Positions 20,223 through 32,765 are shown, numbered from the stretch's first letter. The stretch: DNA of 64,000 nt from Capra hircus (GCF_001704415.2 NC_030811.1:5428501-5492500); one strand, 5' to 3'. Numbers and translations are program-made. Notes: generated from the sequence alone by a model not told the origin.

Positions 20223-23040
20223 CTTCATGCACCACTTCCACACTAAGGATTTTGCTTGGTACTTTCACAAATATGCTATCATAAATTTATTGACATGGAG
20301 ACTTTTTTGTTCTTTGCACCTAACCAATTGGCCTGAAATTATTTTTAAAAAATAGTTTCAAAATATTTTGAGCTGTGGGAAAATCATTAGAACAAATACA
20401 GATCTTCCCAATGGAGTATTATAAAAACCGTTATTTTTGTCTGTTATCTCACTCTTGAGGAAAGCAGAATAGTGGTAGAATACAAGGCGGGGTGCTTTGC
20501 CATCTCACGTGGCCCTAGGACCCGCCATTTTGTGAATCTGAATTTTAAAATAGAAAGAGATACTAGGACCCAAAGAGAACGAGGATGTGGTAAGAGTAAA
20601 CCAGAGGAAAGTGGGTTCTTCTGCATCAGATCTGAGTGGTTTTCTGAACCAGCAATCTGACCCTGTATGTGAGCCCAACAACCTTGTTTTCTCCTTACTC
20701 AGTCTGTTCCCTAGCCTGGAGGTATCTGGTTACAGTGCCACGGGAGTTTAACCAAAAATAAAGAGAACCAAATTATGCCCGTCAGAGCAAATGCCCAGCA
20801 TACTCCTGATGATGCTGAGCTTTAGCTTCTCAATCACTGCTTTTTTTTCCTGCTCAGGTAACTTGAAAAATTACTAATGGACATCGATAATCCCAGTCAT
20901 TAGTATACTTTAATAGGGCTGTCTCCAATTACAAAGGGGAAAATTCTCTTCTTATAAAAGATTTATGGACTCCAATTCCATAAACACCCATCAGAGACTC
21001 TCATCTGAATCTCCAGACTAACAAGAACACCCAGGGCTTTTGCCTGAGCTGAGCCTCTGACAACGGCCCTTGGCAGCCCCCAGGCACTGTTGGGGCGTTA
21101 CAGCCACCGAGAACTCCATTCCCACAGATACTCTGAACAGGCTTGGGGATACACATGCTGGGGCTTGCAGACCCTCCTGGGAGATTCCCGGTCACGAGGG
21201 CCACCAGGGCTCCCTGACCACAAAGAGGACCATGTCAGGGGTGGCCAAGGGGCAGAGAGGTCAGGCTGTAACTGTTAGATAACGGGTACTGGTAAGAGTT
21301 ATAAATGCTGCTCATATAGCCTTCCTTTTCTTCTCTTCGTCCTTCCTGCCTCCATTTCCCCCCTCCTTGCCTTGTTCTAGATAGAATAATCTAGGTATTA
21401 TTGTAAATAATAATAATAATCTCGTAAATATAAATAATAGTCTTGTAAAAAATACAAGATTAACTAAGAGTGAGACGTTTCTTAGAGAGAACTCTCACCT
21501 TGCAAGAGACAAAAACCCAGGTCCATCTTAAGAAAAGACACAAGGAGAGGGAGGAGGAGCTTGTTTTGGGGACCTTGGGGAGCAAGGCATTAGTGTTCTC
21601 CCCCTCCTGCGGGGATGAGAGAGTGCTATGTCCAACCTCTCAGGCTCTTCAGTGGGGTCAGCCCCAGCTAGAATCCCAGGGAAGGGCTCTGATTGGCTGC
21701 CCAGGACCACGCTCCCAAGAGTAGGGCTTATGATTGGCTGAGCTGGTAGGCAGAGACCAGAACCCAGAGTCAGAAGGGCAGCCTCTACCAGTGCGGGAGG
21801 CAAGTCTCCCCAAAGGAGGATAAAGCAATTAATGGACACCATGTGTGCAGGTGGGTTACAGTTTCCATGCTCTGTGCTCTGGCCAGCCGTGAAGATGACT
21901 GTCAGTCTCCATGTCCACAAGGAACAAATAAACCAAGGGTTCAGGAGAAAGACAACTGTTCCTGATTTTAAGACCAAACAGGACGTGTATACTGGGGGTC
22001 TAAACAGAGGTGTTTTTTATGATTCAAATGATCAGATCCCCAAGTTGGCCAGCTACACGCAGCCCCTGGCCCTCACAGATATGAGTCCTTGCAGACACAG
22101 CTCTGGCTGGAGCAGTTCCGAGTAGAAACAGTTATTCTCTCAGCCTTCCCCACCCTCCTTCTTGGAACGTAAACCCCAGATAACTCTCTGTCCCCCTCTT
22201 CTTCCGGGCTGTCAGTCCAAAGTCCATGACGCCTTCCAAAATCCAGTGCGATCTCTTTTTCACCTTAATAAAAATTCTGCTTTCCACCTGGTCCTTAGAC
22301 AGTATACCATTTCCAGGCCTCTAACTCATTCCCCTGTCATTCAATCTAAAAGTCACTCCAGAAAAGACTTAGAAAATCAGTAACGCTAAGCCCATGTTTG
22401 CACCTCCTATGACGCAACCTCTCTTCAGCCAGTGTTTGCTGCAGACGTTCTGTATGTAAAATGCAACGGGGATGCAAGTGGGCATCCCCTCCCGCACCTT
22501 TTCCCCCCGCTGGGAGCATGAACTTATGGGCTTTCCACCCACACAGCCAGGAAGTCTGCTCCCTGGGAGACAGTGTGCTCTCCTGCCTGGTGATCCCGAG
22601 GGATGGGGCTATTCTCCAAGGACATCCCCCAAAGCCACACACCTTCTGGTGACAGGCAGGCATGGCACCTGCCCTTCTCTTGGCAGAAAACACCATGTGT
22701 GCAGGCGTTTTGTCTCTGGAAGGAGACCAGGAAACTCCTGAGCCATTCTGAAGCAAGCGCAGGAGGACCGTTCTGTGAGAAAGAGGAAGGTGGCTCCGTC
22801 TCCGAGGTTTCAGGCCCCAGGACCCACGGCAACTCTGGAGCAGTGCTTCTGGGAAACGGGCTCTCCTCCAGGGTGGACATCACCTCTGAGTGTGGGCCAG
22901 ATAGACCTCAGATGGCAACAGGACGTGTACCCAGGAAATGATGAACTTTTTGCAATTTTCCAGAGGAATTCAGGGAGGCAAACAGCACTGACGTTGCCAC
23001 TGCCACGCGCCTGCTTTGGGGACTGACGCGGGGAAAAGAA
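20223..23040. other. Long repeat-poor stretch
   Basis: About 2.8 kb in which I recognise no transposable element apart from AT-rich simple sequence near 21395-21440 (an aataataataat run). Parts such as 20740-20990 look non-repetitive and AT-rich and could be regulatory, but the sequence alone does not show it. The open frames are unremarkable. Confidence 0.4.
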
Positions 23041-23050
23041 GGGAGCTAAC

Positions 23051-23330
23051 TTTTTTTTTTTTTTTGAGGCTTTACATTTTTATTTAGGAAAAGATTGAGT
23101 CTGCAGCTATGATGGTTCAATCTAAGGCATCACTCTTTCAACAGTGGAGTCAATTTAGGCAAAACATTTTTTCTCAACTACGAAAGGCACATTGAACAGC
23201 ATTTTGATGATAAGGAAATAAAAATATAAAAATATGAAATACAAATATGTACTTTAAACTGGTCAATCTGCTCTACCATAAAAGAAATAGGATGTTTTTT
23301 CCCTTTCCTTCTTGCATCTTCCATGCCGAG
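23051..23330 (-). pseudogene. Probable retrocopied mRNA 3' end
   Basis: On the minus strand this reads as a 3' UTR ending in AATAAA (reverse of tttatt at 23079-23084), then 13 bases, then a run of 15 A's (T run at 23051-23065). That order fits a polyadenylated transcript copied into DNA. I could not identify the parent gene, and neither the 5' limit nor a target duplication is clear. It could instead be a genuine minus-strand polyadenylation site, but the genomic A run favours a retrocopy. Confidence 0.5.
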
Positions 23331-23404
23331 TACACTCTCCCAGGCACTTCAAGATGGTTACAAAGTTGACTGAAGGCATTCCTCGGTGGTGGGGTGGTGG
23401 TGGG

Positions 23405-23612
23405 TACTTCCCAGGTGGTGCTAGTGGTAAAGAAGCCACCTGCCAGTGCAGAGGACCTAAGAGACACAGTTCAGTCCCTGGACTGGGAGGATCCCTGGAG
23501 GAGGAAATAGCACCCCACTCTAGTATTCCCATGGATAGAGGAGCCTGGCAGGCTACAGTCCACGGGGTCGCAAAGAGTTGGACACGACTGAGCATCTGAA
23601 CACGCACTCCGC
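23405..23612 (+). mobile_element. Bov-tA SINE
   Basis: Head cttcccaggtggtgctagtg, then the A part ending gagttggacacgactgagca. A short internal deletion (ctctagtattcccatggat) removes the usual cttgcctggagaat block. Confidence 0.9.
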
Positions 23613-23659
23613 CAGGGAGCGGTAGAGACAGGTCTGATTTCTCTCATCGCCCTTCTGTA

Positions 23660-24310
23660 AACAGGATTGAAAATGCCAGGAGCCATAGAGAACTAATCAA
23701 TAGAACAAACTACACAAAAAGGGCACAATCCTGAATGAAAAAAAGGCAAGATAAACAAAGCCGAAACACAAACAGACTGGGAAGAAATGTTTGCAACCCA
23801 CAGTACTGACAAGGGGCTAATTTTTTCCACATATATAAAAAGCTCCTCTATATAGATAAGACAGGCGAAGGGGCAAAGAGTAGAGACAGATGATCACAGA
23901 AAGGGAACCATAAAGGAAATACAACTGCACAAAAAGGTGTTCACCCTCATTCATAACAAGAAAGACACAGAAAAAATACAGACACTACTGTTCCCTAACA
24001 GATTGGGAAATATCGGAGCGAGAAACTACACTGTACTGGAGAGGGCCTGGGGAGACGGGCCGTGTGCATGCTGCGGGTGGAAGTGAAGAGCGGTGGGCCT
24101 CTGAGAAGGACCAATTTCCTATCTGTGGAAACGAACCAGGTGGGCACGCACGCTCGGCCCCAGCAACCCCCATCTGAGCACGAGCCCTCACACCAACTGC
24201 CAAACGTGCAAAAAGATGGGTGTGTGAGCATTCCAGCCCCGGAAGCAGCCTACGTTTTCATCAGGAGGGGATGGTTTAAACGCACATACCGTGATAAACC
24301 ATAATCACGA
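23660..24310 (+). mobile_element. L1 LINE fragment, ORF2 3' end
   Basis: Sense L1 sequence near the end of ORF2: gggaagaaatgtttgcaacc, actgacaaggggctaatttt, catataaaaagctcc and aaaggtgttcaccctcattc, then a degenerate ORF2 terminus. It has many stops and is old. Confidence 0.75.
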
Positions 24311-24970
24311 CAAATATGTTTTGTACTGATGCCATGCGGCCGTTCCCAAGGATGGCGCAGGGCTCTGTAAGGGACGTTTTCCTGAGTTAAAAGCAGCACA
24401 GATCTCTCCCTCCCACTCGTGGGGGGATCGTCTGCAAGAGCCGCCCTGTTACTCCCCACCTTTCCTCTCTCGGCATCCCCCACGCCACCCCCACCTCAGC
24501 TCTCCCTCTGTCCAGCAGTGGCATCGCTTCCTAGCCCCGAGGAAACTAGAGGCGCTCAGGAAGACCTCCCCCCGCCCTCCGGTCTCATGGTGGGCTGTCT
24601 TCTTGTCAGCACTCAGCACCCTTCCTGCCTGCCCCAGCCTTTCACTCCCGACGTTTCTCCTCTTCTTTTCTGCATCCTCGATTCCCGCCCCTCCCCACTC
24701 CCGACAGTGACAGCCGTAACACTGGCAGACGAGCACGCTGTGACTCCCCCTCCTTAAGACAAGACAGGCCCTCTCCTGACCCCATTCCTCTCTCCCCACT
24801 GCCCATGTCTCTGCTCCCCCGGGAGGGAAGCTCCAGGAGCAGCCTTCCACTCTGTGCTGTGTCCACTAACTGGTCCCTCTCGAACCCACTCCACGGGGCT
24901 GCAGCCCCGGCCAGCCTGAGCTCTTGTCCAGGCTGCCAGTGGCCTCTGTGTCACCAAACGCTACAGTCAT
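24311..24970. other. Pyrimidine-rich flanking DNA
   Basis: C/T-rich with several overlapping frames and no recognised gene. It may be a far-diverged continuation of the L2 found further right, but I cannot show this. Confidence 0.4.
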
Positions 24971-25430
24971 CTTTTTTTCCCCTTAACTTTAAAACAAATT
25001 TAAGTATGGTTGACTTACAACGTTGTTAGTTTCAGGGGTACAGAAAGTGATTCGGTGATACACAGAGATGTATCTGGGTTCCCCCGTGGAGCGAGTGGTA
25101 AAGAACCTGCCTGTCAATGCAGGAGATGATAAGAGATGCTGGTTTGATCCCTGAGTCAGGAAGATTCCCCTGGAGGAGGAAATGGCAACCCTCTCCAAGA
25201 TTCTTGCCTATAAAATTCCACAGACAGAGGAGCCGGTCAGGGTACAGTCCACAGGGTCGCAAAGAGTCGGACACCCCTGAAGTGACTTAGCACACACACA
25301 GACATGCATCTGTTCTTTTTCAGATTCTTTTCCCATTAGGTTGTTACAGAATGTTGAGCAGAGTTCCCTGAGCTACACAGGAGGCCCTTGTTGGTGACCT
25401 ATTTTATGCACAGCGGTGTGTACCCACGGT
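24971..25430 (-). mobile_element. L1 3' UTR, antisense, split by a SINE
   Basis: Antisense of an artiodactyl L1 3' end: gttgacttacaacgttgtta and cagaaagtgattcggtgata left of the SINE, gttgttacagaatgttgagc and gagttccctgagctacacag to its right. The two halves are contiguous once the SINE is removed. Confidence 0.75.
25077..25297 (+). mobile_element. Bov-tA SINE nested in L1, with target-site duplication
   Basis: Bov-tA lies between ACAGAGATGTATCTG (25062-25076) and ACAGACATGCATCTG (25298-25312), a 15-bp duplication with two mismatches. The mismatches suggest a fairly old insertion. Confidence 0.92.
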
Positions 25431-25479
25431 CATCTTGCATCCCCTTGTTACTCACCGAGCACTGACCGCTCCTCCCCAG

Positions 25480-26030
25480 ACGCTCTGTCTGGTGGTCTCT
25501 GGATCCACCTCTCCTGGTCGTCTTCCTAATTCTTGACTGCTCCCTCGTGGGCCCTTTGCTGGTTCCTCCATATCTCCCCAAACCTCTCCCCAGGGAGGGC
25601 CACCCATGAAATCCTCACCCCTTCTCTCTGCTGTCTACACTCTTGCCTAAGAGTCTTTCTGCTTCCTGGCTTGAAATGCCAGCCTTTGGTCGATGACTTT
25701 TCAACGTGCGTCTCCAGCCAGATGTCGCCCTGGTGTTTTCCCTCTGGTTTTTCCCTGGGTTTCTTCCTACAGGCATCTCAGATACACTGCAGCTAAAAGC
25801 AGACTCTCCACTTCCCAGCCCCTCCTCCTGGGAGATGGGATCGTTCCACTCGCTCAGGCCAAAAACTTCAGAGCCACAGAGCACGCTTTCTCTGCTAGAC
25901 CTCACATCCAACCTGTCTGCAAATCTTGGGGATTCTGCCTGCAAAAATCTATTTGGAAGCGACAACTCACCACCCTGCCGCTCCCATCCTGGCCTGAGCC
26001 ATGAATATCTCTGGTCTGAAGGTTAGTGAC
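25480..26030 (+). mobile_element. L2 LINE fragment, reverse-transcriptase region, sense
   Basis: Decayed L2 coding sequence. The nucleotide phrases aggcatctcagatacac, gctcaggccaaaaacttcag and cctcacatccaacctgtctg match the conserved L2 RT tail. The frame at 25693-26004 reads LAQAKN and RPHIQPVCKS at the expected places. Confidence 0.65.
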
Positions 26031-27638
26031 AGTTCCTCACTGTGCCACCAGGTCCCTTCTGCCGCTTGATGTGTTCATGTGACGGCCGGGCTGGTCCATC
26101 AAAACTCAGGCTCAGTCTGGTCCTTCTAGTTGGCACCATCTCGTCTCAGATACAAGTCTCCGAGCACCAGCCCGCCTGTCCTCTTTCCCACACTGGCCCC
26201 ACTGCCCTCCGGAGCCCTCCTAGCATCTTCCACCCCAGATGCCCACTTCATTCACCCCCACGGCTGCCAGATTTCTGCTCAGAGGTTCAAGGTCAGAGCT
26301 GTAGTTGGGGCTGCCCGGTGGCAGCTGGACCTGGTGGAGTGGGAACCACGGAGGACAGACACACTATGCAAGACGCCACCCGAGGCAAAACAGGGGGGGA
26401 GACGAAATCCCTGGGGTCCCTCCTTCTACCCTCTACCCTCCTCCACTGCCTCCTACTGGCCGAGTCTGGCCAGACACCGCTTGGCTGAAGATCCAGGGCG
26501 TGCCCTTCCTGGAAACACAGAGGCGGGAGAGGGAACCTCTAAAAGCAGAGGCAGTGACACCCCCCACCGCCCCCGCCGCCAAACACACCCCTTGGAAAAG
26601 AGCAAGTCTCCAGGCAGGCTGCAGCATCAGAAGGAAGGAGTGGTTAAAATATACAGCGCTCTAGATGCATCGGTTCTTAAACTTGGAAAGATAAACCAGA
26701 GATTTTGGAACCACGGTTCTGTGCTATGGAGATGTAGGCACTCCTTGAAGCTCGGCTGGAAAGAGCTCCTCTTATCGGCCTCCAACCACAAGGGTCACGG
26801 ACAATGTGCTGGCCTCAGGGTACAAGCCCCAGCGCCTTGGCAGTGAGCCCCACCCGCCCCCAACCCTGCACCACGTGCCAGGACCCTGGGTGCCCAGAGA
26901 AGCTGGTGCACCCACCTCCATCCGATGCTGGGAAGCCCTGGGCCATGGGTGAACAAGCTACAACCGCAGGAAAAATGTTCTCTCAGGCTGGTCAAAGAAC
27001 AATGAGCACTATAATTATGCTTTATTTTTTGACCTAGAGGGTAAAGGGCCATAGTGAGCGGGGAGAGGAAAAACAAGCCAGTCCTTTGGCACCAAGATGC
27101 TGCTGGGAGTGTGTGTTGCAATGATCTAACAGGAGCTGACGCAAGCCCTCACTCGGCATGGAGTTTTACTCGGAAAATCGCTCTCTCCCGTCCTCTCCCA
27201 AGACCTCATGCAACTCTCGGGAGTTATATTTAGGAACATTCTTACAAAATGCCGCTCTGACCCACAGGCACAAGAAGGGCTGTGAAAACCCCTGTGTCCT
27301 TGGGAGTCTCCCTGTCGGTCCGTCCAGAGCCCTTGGACCAAGCCTCCTGTGGGCTCTGTCTGGACACCAAAGGGGTGCTTATTGATTATGGAATAAAGTG
27401 CTAAGGGACAGGGACGGGGTAGAGGTGGAGCATGGGTTTGCCTCTGGGTGTGGCTGGGCCCTCATAGCAGGAAAACGTCTAAGAACTGGATGATAACCGT
27501 GGATCTGCAGTGGGATTCAGAGGTCAGCAGGTCTGAACACACCTGGAAATCCAGGCTCCAATCTGGTGCTCTGTTCCCCAAATGTGACCAAGCCTAAAAA
27601 ACTGCAAATACACTTGTTCTAGAATCTTGCTGAAAAGC
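26031..27638. other. Flanking DNA, nothing recognised
   Basis: The long frame at 26130-26846 (238 codons) has no recognisable domain and overlaps conflicting frames. No splice-supported exon is evident. Confidence 0.4.
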
Positions 27639-27654
27639 TGTAACTGGCACTCTC

Positions 27655-27813
27655 TTTCTTTTTTTTAAGTGTACCTTCCAGCATCTTTTCTTTGGCAGAG
27701 CCATGCGCCATGCAGGATCTTAGTTCGCCATTCAGGGATCGAAACTGTGCCTCCGGCAGTGGGAGCTCGGATTCTTAACCACAGGACCACAAGGGAAATC
27801 CCTGTAAAAGTCC
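27655..27813 (-). mobile_element. CHR SINE, reverse, with target-site duplication
   Basis: Reversed CHR SINE (agagccatgcgccatgcagg, ttcagggatcgaaactgtgc, accacaagggaaatccc) between CTGTAACTGGCACTCT (27639-27654) and CTGTAACTGGCATTCT (27814-27829), a 16-bp duplication with one mismatch. Confidence 0.92.
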
Positions 27814-28089
27814 CTGTAACTGGCATTCTGGAGGCCAGGTCTGGGCACCAGCTGCAAGTCACACAAAGCGATGGTACCAGTGGTGCTGGGAAGCGTCCCC
27901 CTGTACAAGTTCACATTCGGATTTGAACCTGCAGTATATGAGCTTTGGAGCCAGTCTAATTCCTCAAGTAATTTCATCTGCTTGGGAAATTATTACAAGT
28001 GATTTGCATTATTTAATCATGTCCGAAATAGATGGGTGAGTTAGAGGTCAGGAGGTCAGTCGTGAGCCACAGTCAGATATTAGTGGTAA

Positions 28090-28455
28090 ACTGATGTTTT
28101 TGACTGGTGGTGCTGGAGAAGACTCTAGAGAGTCCCTTGGACAGCAAGTGAATCCAACCAGTCCATCCTAAAGGAAATCAATCCTGAATATTCATTGGAA
28201 GGACTGATGCTGAAGATGAAGCTCCAATACTTTGGCCACCTGATGTGAAGAGTCAACTCATCAGAAAATATCCTGATGCTGGGAAAGATTGAGGGCAAGA
28301 GAAAAAGGGGGCAACAGAGGATGAGATGGTTAGACAGCATCACCGACTCAACGGACACAAACCTAAGCAAATTCCGGGAGACAGTGAAGGATGGGGACCC
28401 TGGTGTGCTGCAGTCCATGGGATCGTAAAGAGGACTTAGCGACTGAACGACCACA
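28090..28455 (+). mobile_element. BovB 3' end, 5'-truncated
   Basis: Sense BovB from ttgactggtggtgctggaga to gacttagcgactgaacgacc. Several substitutions make it one of the older copies. Confidence 0.92.
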
Positions 28456-29931
28456 AGCATTTCTCAGGATTAGTCTGTATGCTTACGGCATGTTCAAAGC
28501 TCAGTACTAAGTTGAGAACCAACGCACACAGATCTTTAGTCAACTTCTTTGGCCCAGGGAACCCAAACCCACTACGCTGATGGGAAGTAATGCCAGATCA
28601 CTGGGACAAAAGTCACACAGGAAGCTGTAAAGCAGCATTGGCAGGACCCAAGATCTCATTCCCAATGAACGCTGTTTACGTGTCGATTACCTACAGTCAA
28701 GGTAGGGAGCATAATCGCTGGGGTTACCTATCCGTTTATTAAGCAAACAAACCCTTCCCCCTGCACAGCAGTGCATGGGCACACAGACCCTGCTTGTTTA
28801 TCTGCCTGTGTGCAGGCACAGAGCTGGTCAAGACAGCAGGCAACTCTCCAGAGAAAAGGCAGGAACAGCAAGTCTGCCCTTGGGTAAACATTGCCACACG
28901 GTCTAGCTTCACCTTAATTCACCATACTTCTTGGATTCCAGGATCGGCACAGCCTGATGGTCAGTACATTGCCTTACAATATTGCGTTACGGGTGAAGAG
29001 CAATCTGGAGCACAGATAACGGAGTGGCTTGCCTGGGTCCCTCCCCGCCCCCCCCCCCCCCACCCCGCCCAGAAAATCAAAAGGGACCTGGGAAAGGGCT
29101 GTCAGGAGAGGTGCCCTCCCAAGACTGCCCTGTCCTCAGGTCCTGAGTGCCTGCCTCCTCTTCTCCCCGAAGGAGAGTCACGGCTCCATCTGCACCAGGG
29201 AGTGCAATCTGTCACGGGGTCATCCAATCAGTGGCCGGGTTTAAAAGGGAAATAAAAACTGGAATGTGACTCTCAAGTCTGGCTGTCATGATTAGATAAC
29301 ACCCGCCCCCTTCTTGGAATCCCATCAGTGATCAGAGCATTTACACAGTCCTGATTCCAAACCTTAGGGTTTCAACTTTCTCAAGAGTTGCTTTTGCCCA
29401 GAATTGAGTCACTGGTGTCCTGGGCTACGTAGACCACCATTCTCCCCACTCCCCACAGCTCTATGTCACAGGAATAGCAGCTGATGCCTGATATCTAGTT
29501 AAGATGCTCATTCACTTGTCCAAGGTCATCCTGAAGGAGGTTCCTCAGTAGTACTCAGCCTTGTGCAAAGCTTTTAAAAAGGAGGGGCCACATTTTAAAA
29601 TATCTTTTCAGAGGACACAGCAAATTAAGACCAATGGACAGAAGTTAAATGGACAGCTAAGCTAAGCTGACAGCTAGTCTCACTTTCCTTCAGCTGTAAA
29701 ATTCTGAGAAGAGTTTTCTTGGGAGATTTTAGTAGAAATTAGGTAAGATAATTAATATGAACTACCTAATACAATGTCTGCTATGTAATAGGTAATCAGA
29801 AAGTCCGTTCCTTCCTTCCTCCTGACAGTGGAATGTAACACCTCTGAATACAGAAACCCATCAAACACAGAAGTCCATCCATCTATACACCCTTGATCAC
29901 CAATATCCCCTTCACTATTACGTTCCAAGTT
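28456..29931. other. Flanking DNA with a C tract
   Basis: A C-rich homopolymer tract lies at about 29041-29065. The rest is unrecognised, with no gene signal. Confidence 0.45.
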
Positions 29932-29940
29932 TACAGGGCA

Positions 29941-30146
29941 GTCTTTTTCTTTTCTTTTTTTTTAATTTATGTATTTGACTGCACCAAATACATAAATATT
30001 TGGTGTATTTGGGTCTTAGTTGCAGCATGAGAACTCTTCGCTAGGGCATGTGGGATCTAGTTCCCCGACCAGGGATTGAAGCCAGCCTCCCCGCCTCCAA
30101 CATTGGGAGCGTGGAGTCTTAGCCACTGAACCCCCAGGGAAGTCCC
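29941..30146 (-). mobile_element. CHR SINE, reverse, with target-site duplication and internal hairpin
   Basis: Reversed CHR SINE (cttagttgcagcatgagaac, gttccccgaccagggattga, cccccagggaagtcc) between TACAGGGCA copies (29932-29940 and 30147-30155). Near its T-rich end is a perfect 9-bp inverted repeat, CACCAAATA/TATTTGGTG, with a 6-base loop (29982-30005). Confidence 0.92.
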
Positions 30147-30155
30147 TACAGGGCA

Positions 30156-30683
30156 AACTTGAAATCCTTGAGTATACCACCGATGCTAAGACTTTCTAAG
30201 CTGTCAATGCTTTACCAAGATGACTCATCGTTTCCAGAGTCATTTTCATTCACATGGGATATTAATAGACTACATGGAAAAAAAAAGCAGGGGGTGAGAG
30301 GGTGGGTAGGGAATAGTTAATCTAGAAAACTAGGCTAAGTGAAATTGAACATCCCCTAAACTCTTTATCCAGCGTGTTTTGTGCTGACTTGTACTCTGCG
30401 TATTTCATTTCTCAACTAGATCGTCGGTGTCCTCGGGGCAGCATTTACGTGATCTCTGAATGAAATGCCGCCCTGGCTGGGGAAGAGGTGGCACCATCAC
30501 GGAGCCCAGTGTGATGACCTGGAGCCCTAGGGGTACATCAAATGTTCAGGGGATGTTAGTCTGGGGAGTCAGTGGTGGCACAGCAATTATACCAACACGT
30601 GTGTTAAAATAGCCTTAATAACATCCTCTCCCATACATAAAACACCTTAGTAATGGCACCTAATGCTAACCAGAGAACCCAGT
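30156..30683. other. Flanking DNA, nothing recognised
   Basis: No repeat or gene recognised. Confidence 0.45.
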
Positions 30684-30886
30684 GAAGTTGCTCAGTCGTG
30701 TCCAACTCTTTGCGACCCCATGGACTATAGCCGGCCAGTCTCCTCCATCCCTGGAATTTTCCAGGCAAGAATACTGGAGTGGGTTGCCATTTCTTTCTTC
30801 AGGGGATCTTCCTGATCCAGGGATTGAACCCAGGTCTCCCGCATTACAGGCAAACGCCTTACCGTCTGAGCCACCAGGGAAACTGC
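30684..30886 (-). mobile_element. Bov-tA SINE, reverse
   Basis: The reversed A part tgctcagtcgtgtccaactc leads to the reversed head ctgagccaccagggaaac. Well preserved. Confidence 0.93.
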
Positions 30887-31261
30887 TAGTATTAACAGGC
30901 ATCATGTATCTGAAACTCTGACTGTGAGCAGCCCAGACAACTGATGCTCCCGATGGACACATGTTCAAAACATCAGCTTCCCCTGAGAAGCTCTTAAACC
31001 TTCTGTGGGGAAGGACCAGAGGTCTACTACTTGCTTGTCTGTTTTAAATTTTCAGTTCATCACGCAATTCTTCTAAAGAGTTCAGTTAAAAAAGGGACTT
31101 CTGCAGACAGAACAGAACTTGTGGGCACAGCAGGAGAAGGAGAGGGAGGAATGGATCGCAAGAGTAGCACTGAGACATGGGCATTACCGTCCGCGAAAGA
31201 GACGGCCACAGGGATTTACTGTGGGAGGCAGGGAGCTCAAACCCGGGGCTCTGTGACAACC
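30887..31261. other. Flanking DNA, nothing recognised
   Basis: No repeat or gene recognised. Confidence 0.45.
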
Positions 31262-31410
31262 TAGAGGGGTGGGACGGGGTGGGAGGGGGTAGGGAGGCTC
31301 AGGAGGGAGGGGACATATGCGTACCTATGGCTGACTCATGTTGACATATGGCAGAAACCAACACAATATTATAAAGCAATTATTCTCCAATGAAAAAATA
31401 TATTTAAAGA
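31262..31410 (+). mobile_element. L1 3' end, sense
   Basis: Terminal part of an artiodactyl L1 3' UTR: gaggggtgggacggggtggg, cctatggctgactcatgttg and attataaagcaattattctc, then an A-rich end. Confidence 0.8.
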
Positions 31411-31827
31411 AGGAATTGCTAGAGCAATAAAATTAACCAAGACATATACAATACAACTGGGACAAAATACACGCCCACATTAAAGAGGCCTTAGTAATCT
31501 TCCACAGGCAATCCCACTCCTTACAGAAGAAACCAAGTGCCCTGCTCACAGCCACACCAGGGAGGGCTGGGCCAGGGAGGACTAACTCTTTCTCCTGGGA
31601 CGTGGAAGCTGGTCCCCTGACAGCCCATGGCCCTGGCTAACCTCTGCTTCTGACCCTTGGATCAGTCAAAAGGATAGGACCACACGAAGATGAGGCAAAT
31701 GAGGCTCTGGCCCTGGGTGTGAAATTTAAGGAGGTGCCCCCAAATCAGTCATGAAGATAAACAATATTTCAATGTAGTAATTTTTTTAATAGGCAAGGCT
31801 ATGCTGTGATAACCAATAATTAGCAAA
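31411..31827. other. Flanking DNA, nothing recognised
   Basis: No repeat or gene recognised. Confidence 0.45.
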
Positions 31828-31836
31828 ATCTCAGTG

Positions 31837-32013
31837 ACCCTATGAACTGTAGCCCACAAGGCCTCTTCTGTCCATGGAATTCTCCAGGCAAGAATACTGG
31901 AGTGGATAGCCATTCCCTTCTCTAGGGGATCTTTGCAACCCAGGGGTCGAACCTGGGTCTCCTGCATTAAAGGCAGATTCTTTACTGTGTGAACCACCAG
32001 GAAAGCCTACAAC
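31837..32013 (-). mobile_element. Bov-tA SINE, reverse, with target-site duplication
   Basis: From accctatgaactgtagccca to accaccaggaaagcc, between ATCTCAGTG copies at 31828-31836 and 32014-32022. Its extreme A-part terminus is missing, so the 3' end was already short when it inserted. Confidence 0.9.
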
Positions 32014-32022
32014 ATCTCAGTG

Positions 32023-32765
32023 GTTTAATCCAATTGACTCAAGTCCAATGTAAGTTGGGTTGCCCTCCTCTATCTTACACGGAACACGTGGCCTCCAAGA
32101 TCATGGCAGGAGGGAAAAGGGAAATGGGGGAGACATACTAACTGTTCACTGCTTGACCCAGTAGTAACACTACTAACTCCACTAATATTTCTTTGGCCAG
32201 AATTAATTACATACTCCTACCCTAACTGCTAGTGCATTAGAAAATGTAGATAATCACATCTATTATGTAGATAATTATAGATATTTGGTGACTACGAAGA
32301 GTCTCTCCTTGATTTTGGGGAAAATTTTATCTATGAACTTCATGTTATACCTCCCCCCAAGTCATAATTTTACATAAAGACAGGATCATTAACAGTGCTC
32401 AGCTGAGCAATACTGGACAAAAGGTAAAATCAGTAATGCTGCCTTTATATAAAATGTTTCTCTTTGGTTCAGCATACATTTCATTGCATTAATTCTGCAA
32501 AGGGAGTCATAGGTCAGGGTGTTCAGAAACAGCTGATGTCAGGGTCATTACAGAGAGGCTGTGGTTTGGGCATGCCACATTCAGCTACCGGCTAAAACAA
32601 CTGTGCAGCCAGATGAAGGAGAGAAGGGGCTCCAGGAGGCACCCCAACACAAAGCAACCACTGTGCTCCCTCCATTCTGTGTATGATTGATAGAATTTAT
32701 GATTGATTATACATTTTCACTGATTGCAAGATATATGATCAATTTATCAATTGCTTTTCAGAAGG
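32023..32765. other. AT-rich flanking DNA, nothing recognised
   Basis: No repeat or gene recognised. Confidence 0.45.

Noticed and set aside
26130..26846. 238-codon + strand frame
   Set aside because: No recognisable domain. It adjoins a decayed L2 and overlaps a conflicting frame at 26042-26488. Most likely chance.
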